A stretch of DNA of 6,244 nucleotides from Alphaproteobacteria bacterium (GTDB lineage Bacteria > Pseudomonadota > Alphaproteobacteria > Rhizobiales > Hyphomicrobiaceae), in the NCBI GenBank assembly GCA_024279745.1, contig JAJRRE010000120.1, positions 1 to 6,244 of the forward strand, read 5' to 3'. Under the pieces are notes generated by a model, which had not been told where the DNA came from, ran no database searches, and worked only from the letters and a program-made list of their open reading frames with translations. Position numbers and translations under genes: made by a program. Below, piece after piece: positions 5,781-6,244 of this stretch; the first letter of the stretch is position 1, and each line of letters begins with the position of its first letter.

Positions 5781-5930
5781 ACTTCAAATCCTACCCGCCT
5801 GGAATGTCCCGGCAAACCCATGTCATTGCCATTAAGCTGCGTGAATATTATTGAGGCTGGCGAAACACTGTTCCTTTGGCCTGTTAAGGCCTTAATTGAC
5901 CAAACGCACGTTAGACAAGGATGTTCGATC
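5781..5930. promoter_or_regulatory. Divergent intergenic region between nadE and the thioesterase gene
   Basis: This 150-bp region has to carry promoters for both nadE (leftward) and the thioesterase (rightward), since both genes start at its edges. A perfect 12-bp palindrome TTAAGGCCTTAA lies at 5884-5895; the overlapping GGCCT/AGGCC (5878-5882 and 5887-5891) can form a 5-bp hairpin. This is a candidate operator or a chance element. The only hexamer near the -35 consensus is TTGACC at 5896-5901, but it is too close to the thioesterase ribosome binding site to serve that gene. No riboswitch fold was recognised. Confidence 0.4.
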
Positions 5931-6244
5931 ATGACAGACGACCGACAGATTTCCCACGCCAATGCCTTTGTTACCACCGACAAGATCAGATATAGCGACA
6001 CGGACCGACAAGGCCATGTCAATAACGCAGTCTTTGCCACTTTTTTGGAAACCGGCCGCGTTGAGATCCTTTATGCCGGCGAAACCAAGGCATACCGGCG
6101 CGACAGTTCTTTTGTCATAGCTGCTTTGTCGCTGCAATATCTTGGTCCCATTTTCTGGCCCGGCACCGTTTCAATTGCGACCTTGGTCACCAAGATCGGC
6201 AACAGCTCGTTTCACCTTTCGCAAACGATTTCGCAAAACGACAA
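5931..6244 (+). CDS. 4HBT/hotdog-fold acyl-CoA thioesterase (3' end outside window)
   Basis: The first 104 codons are inside the window; the frame is open to the last base and truncated by the window edge, not by mutation. AAGGA at 5917-5921 lies 9 bases before ATG 5931. The 4-hydroxybenzoyl-CoA thioesterase signature is clear: I19-R-Y-S-D-T-D25-R-Q-G-H29-V-N-N32-A-V-F followed by FLETGRVE. By family knowledge the second Asp (D25) is the catalytic residue attacking or activating water on the CoA thioester, and H29/N32 sit at the start of the long hotdog helix. The strand-forming SSFVIAALSLQYLGPIFWPGTV then follows as in YbgC/FadM-like proteins of about 135-150 residues, so roughly 30-45 residues are missing. 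The substrate (short, long or aromatic acyl-CoA) cannot be assigned. It is divergent from nadE. Confidence 0.88.
   Translation, partial: MTDDRQISHANAFVTTDKIRYSDTDRQGHVNNAVFATFLETGRVEILYAGETKAYRRDSSFVIAALSLQYLGPIFWPGTVSIATLVTKIGNSSFHLSQTISQND

Noticed and set aside
1..6244. Mobile element, CRISPR, toxin-antitoxin or defence system
   Set aside because: No transposase or integrase motif, no regularly spaced repeats with spacers, no terminal inverted repeats and no defence-type domains were found; recognisable genes are housekeeping or transport functions.

Overview
The window looks like ordinary chromosomal DNA from an alphaproteobacterium of moderate GC content. Pointers are a TadA deaminase, a 47-residue single-helix protein resembling the alphaproteobacterial aa3-oxidase subunit IV family, a two-domain glutamine-dependent NadE of about 570 residues, a LysE-type exporter and a 4HBT thioesterase. 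No ribosomal RNA, tRNA, CRISPR array, transposase, integrase or plasmid/phage module could be supported. The phylogenetic call is inference from gene content and cannot be narrowed to genus.

Layout, left to right. (1) Bases 122-679 (+) encode tRNA adenosine deaminase TadA with an unusual 41-residue N-terminal extension. (2) After a 283-bp gap, 963-1106 (+) encodes a tiny membrane protein with a good ribosome binding site, closed by a strong hairpin at 1131-1168 that can terminate transcription from both sides. (3) Two minus-strand genes follow. In transcription order they are a divergent glycerophosphodiester phosphodiesterase-like protein (2724-1939) and a CDP-alcohol phosphatidyltransferase (1828-1226). 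Together they suggest a small phospholipid locus; the 110-bp gap between them holds a 16-bp tandem repeat. (4) The stretch 2725-3191 has no confident gene. It contains an orphan rho-independent terminator-like hairpin on the + strand, overlapping short open frames on both strands and a possible 18-codon leader peptide. (5) 3192-3347 (+) encodes an extremely basic 51-residue protein, followed after 64 bp by a LysE/RhtB-family exporter (3412-4023, +). (6) nadE (5780-4071, -) converges on the exporter, with 47 bp between the stops. (7) A 150-bp divergent intergenic region separates nadE from a hotdog-fold acyl-CoA thioesterase (5931 onward, +), which runs off the right edge.

How the genes work together: most appear to be independent housekeeping functions (wobble inosine formation, NAD synthesis, thioester hydrolysis, small-molecule export). 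The only functional pairing suggested by order is the phosphodiesterase with the phosphatidyltransferase. I do not see a multi-gene undescribed system here. The most worthwhile unknowns are the small proteins, the 2725-3191 intergenic region and the divergent phosphodiesterase.
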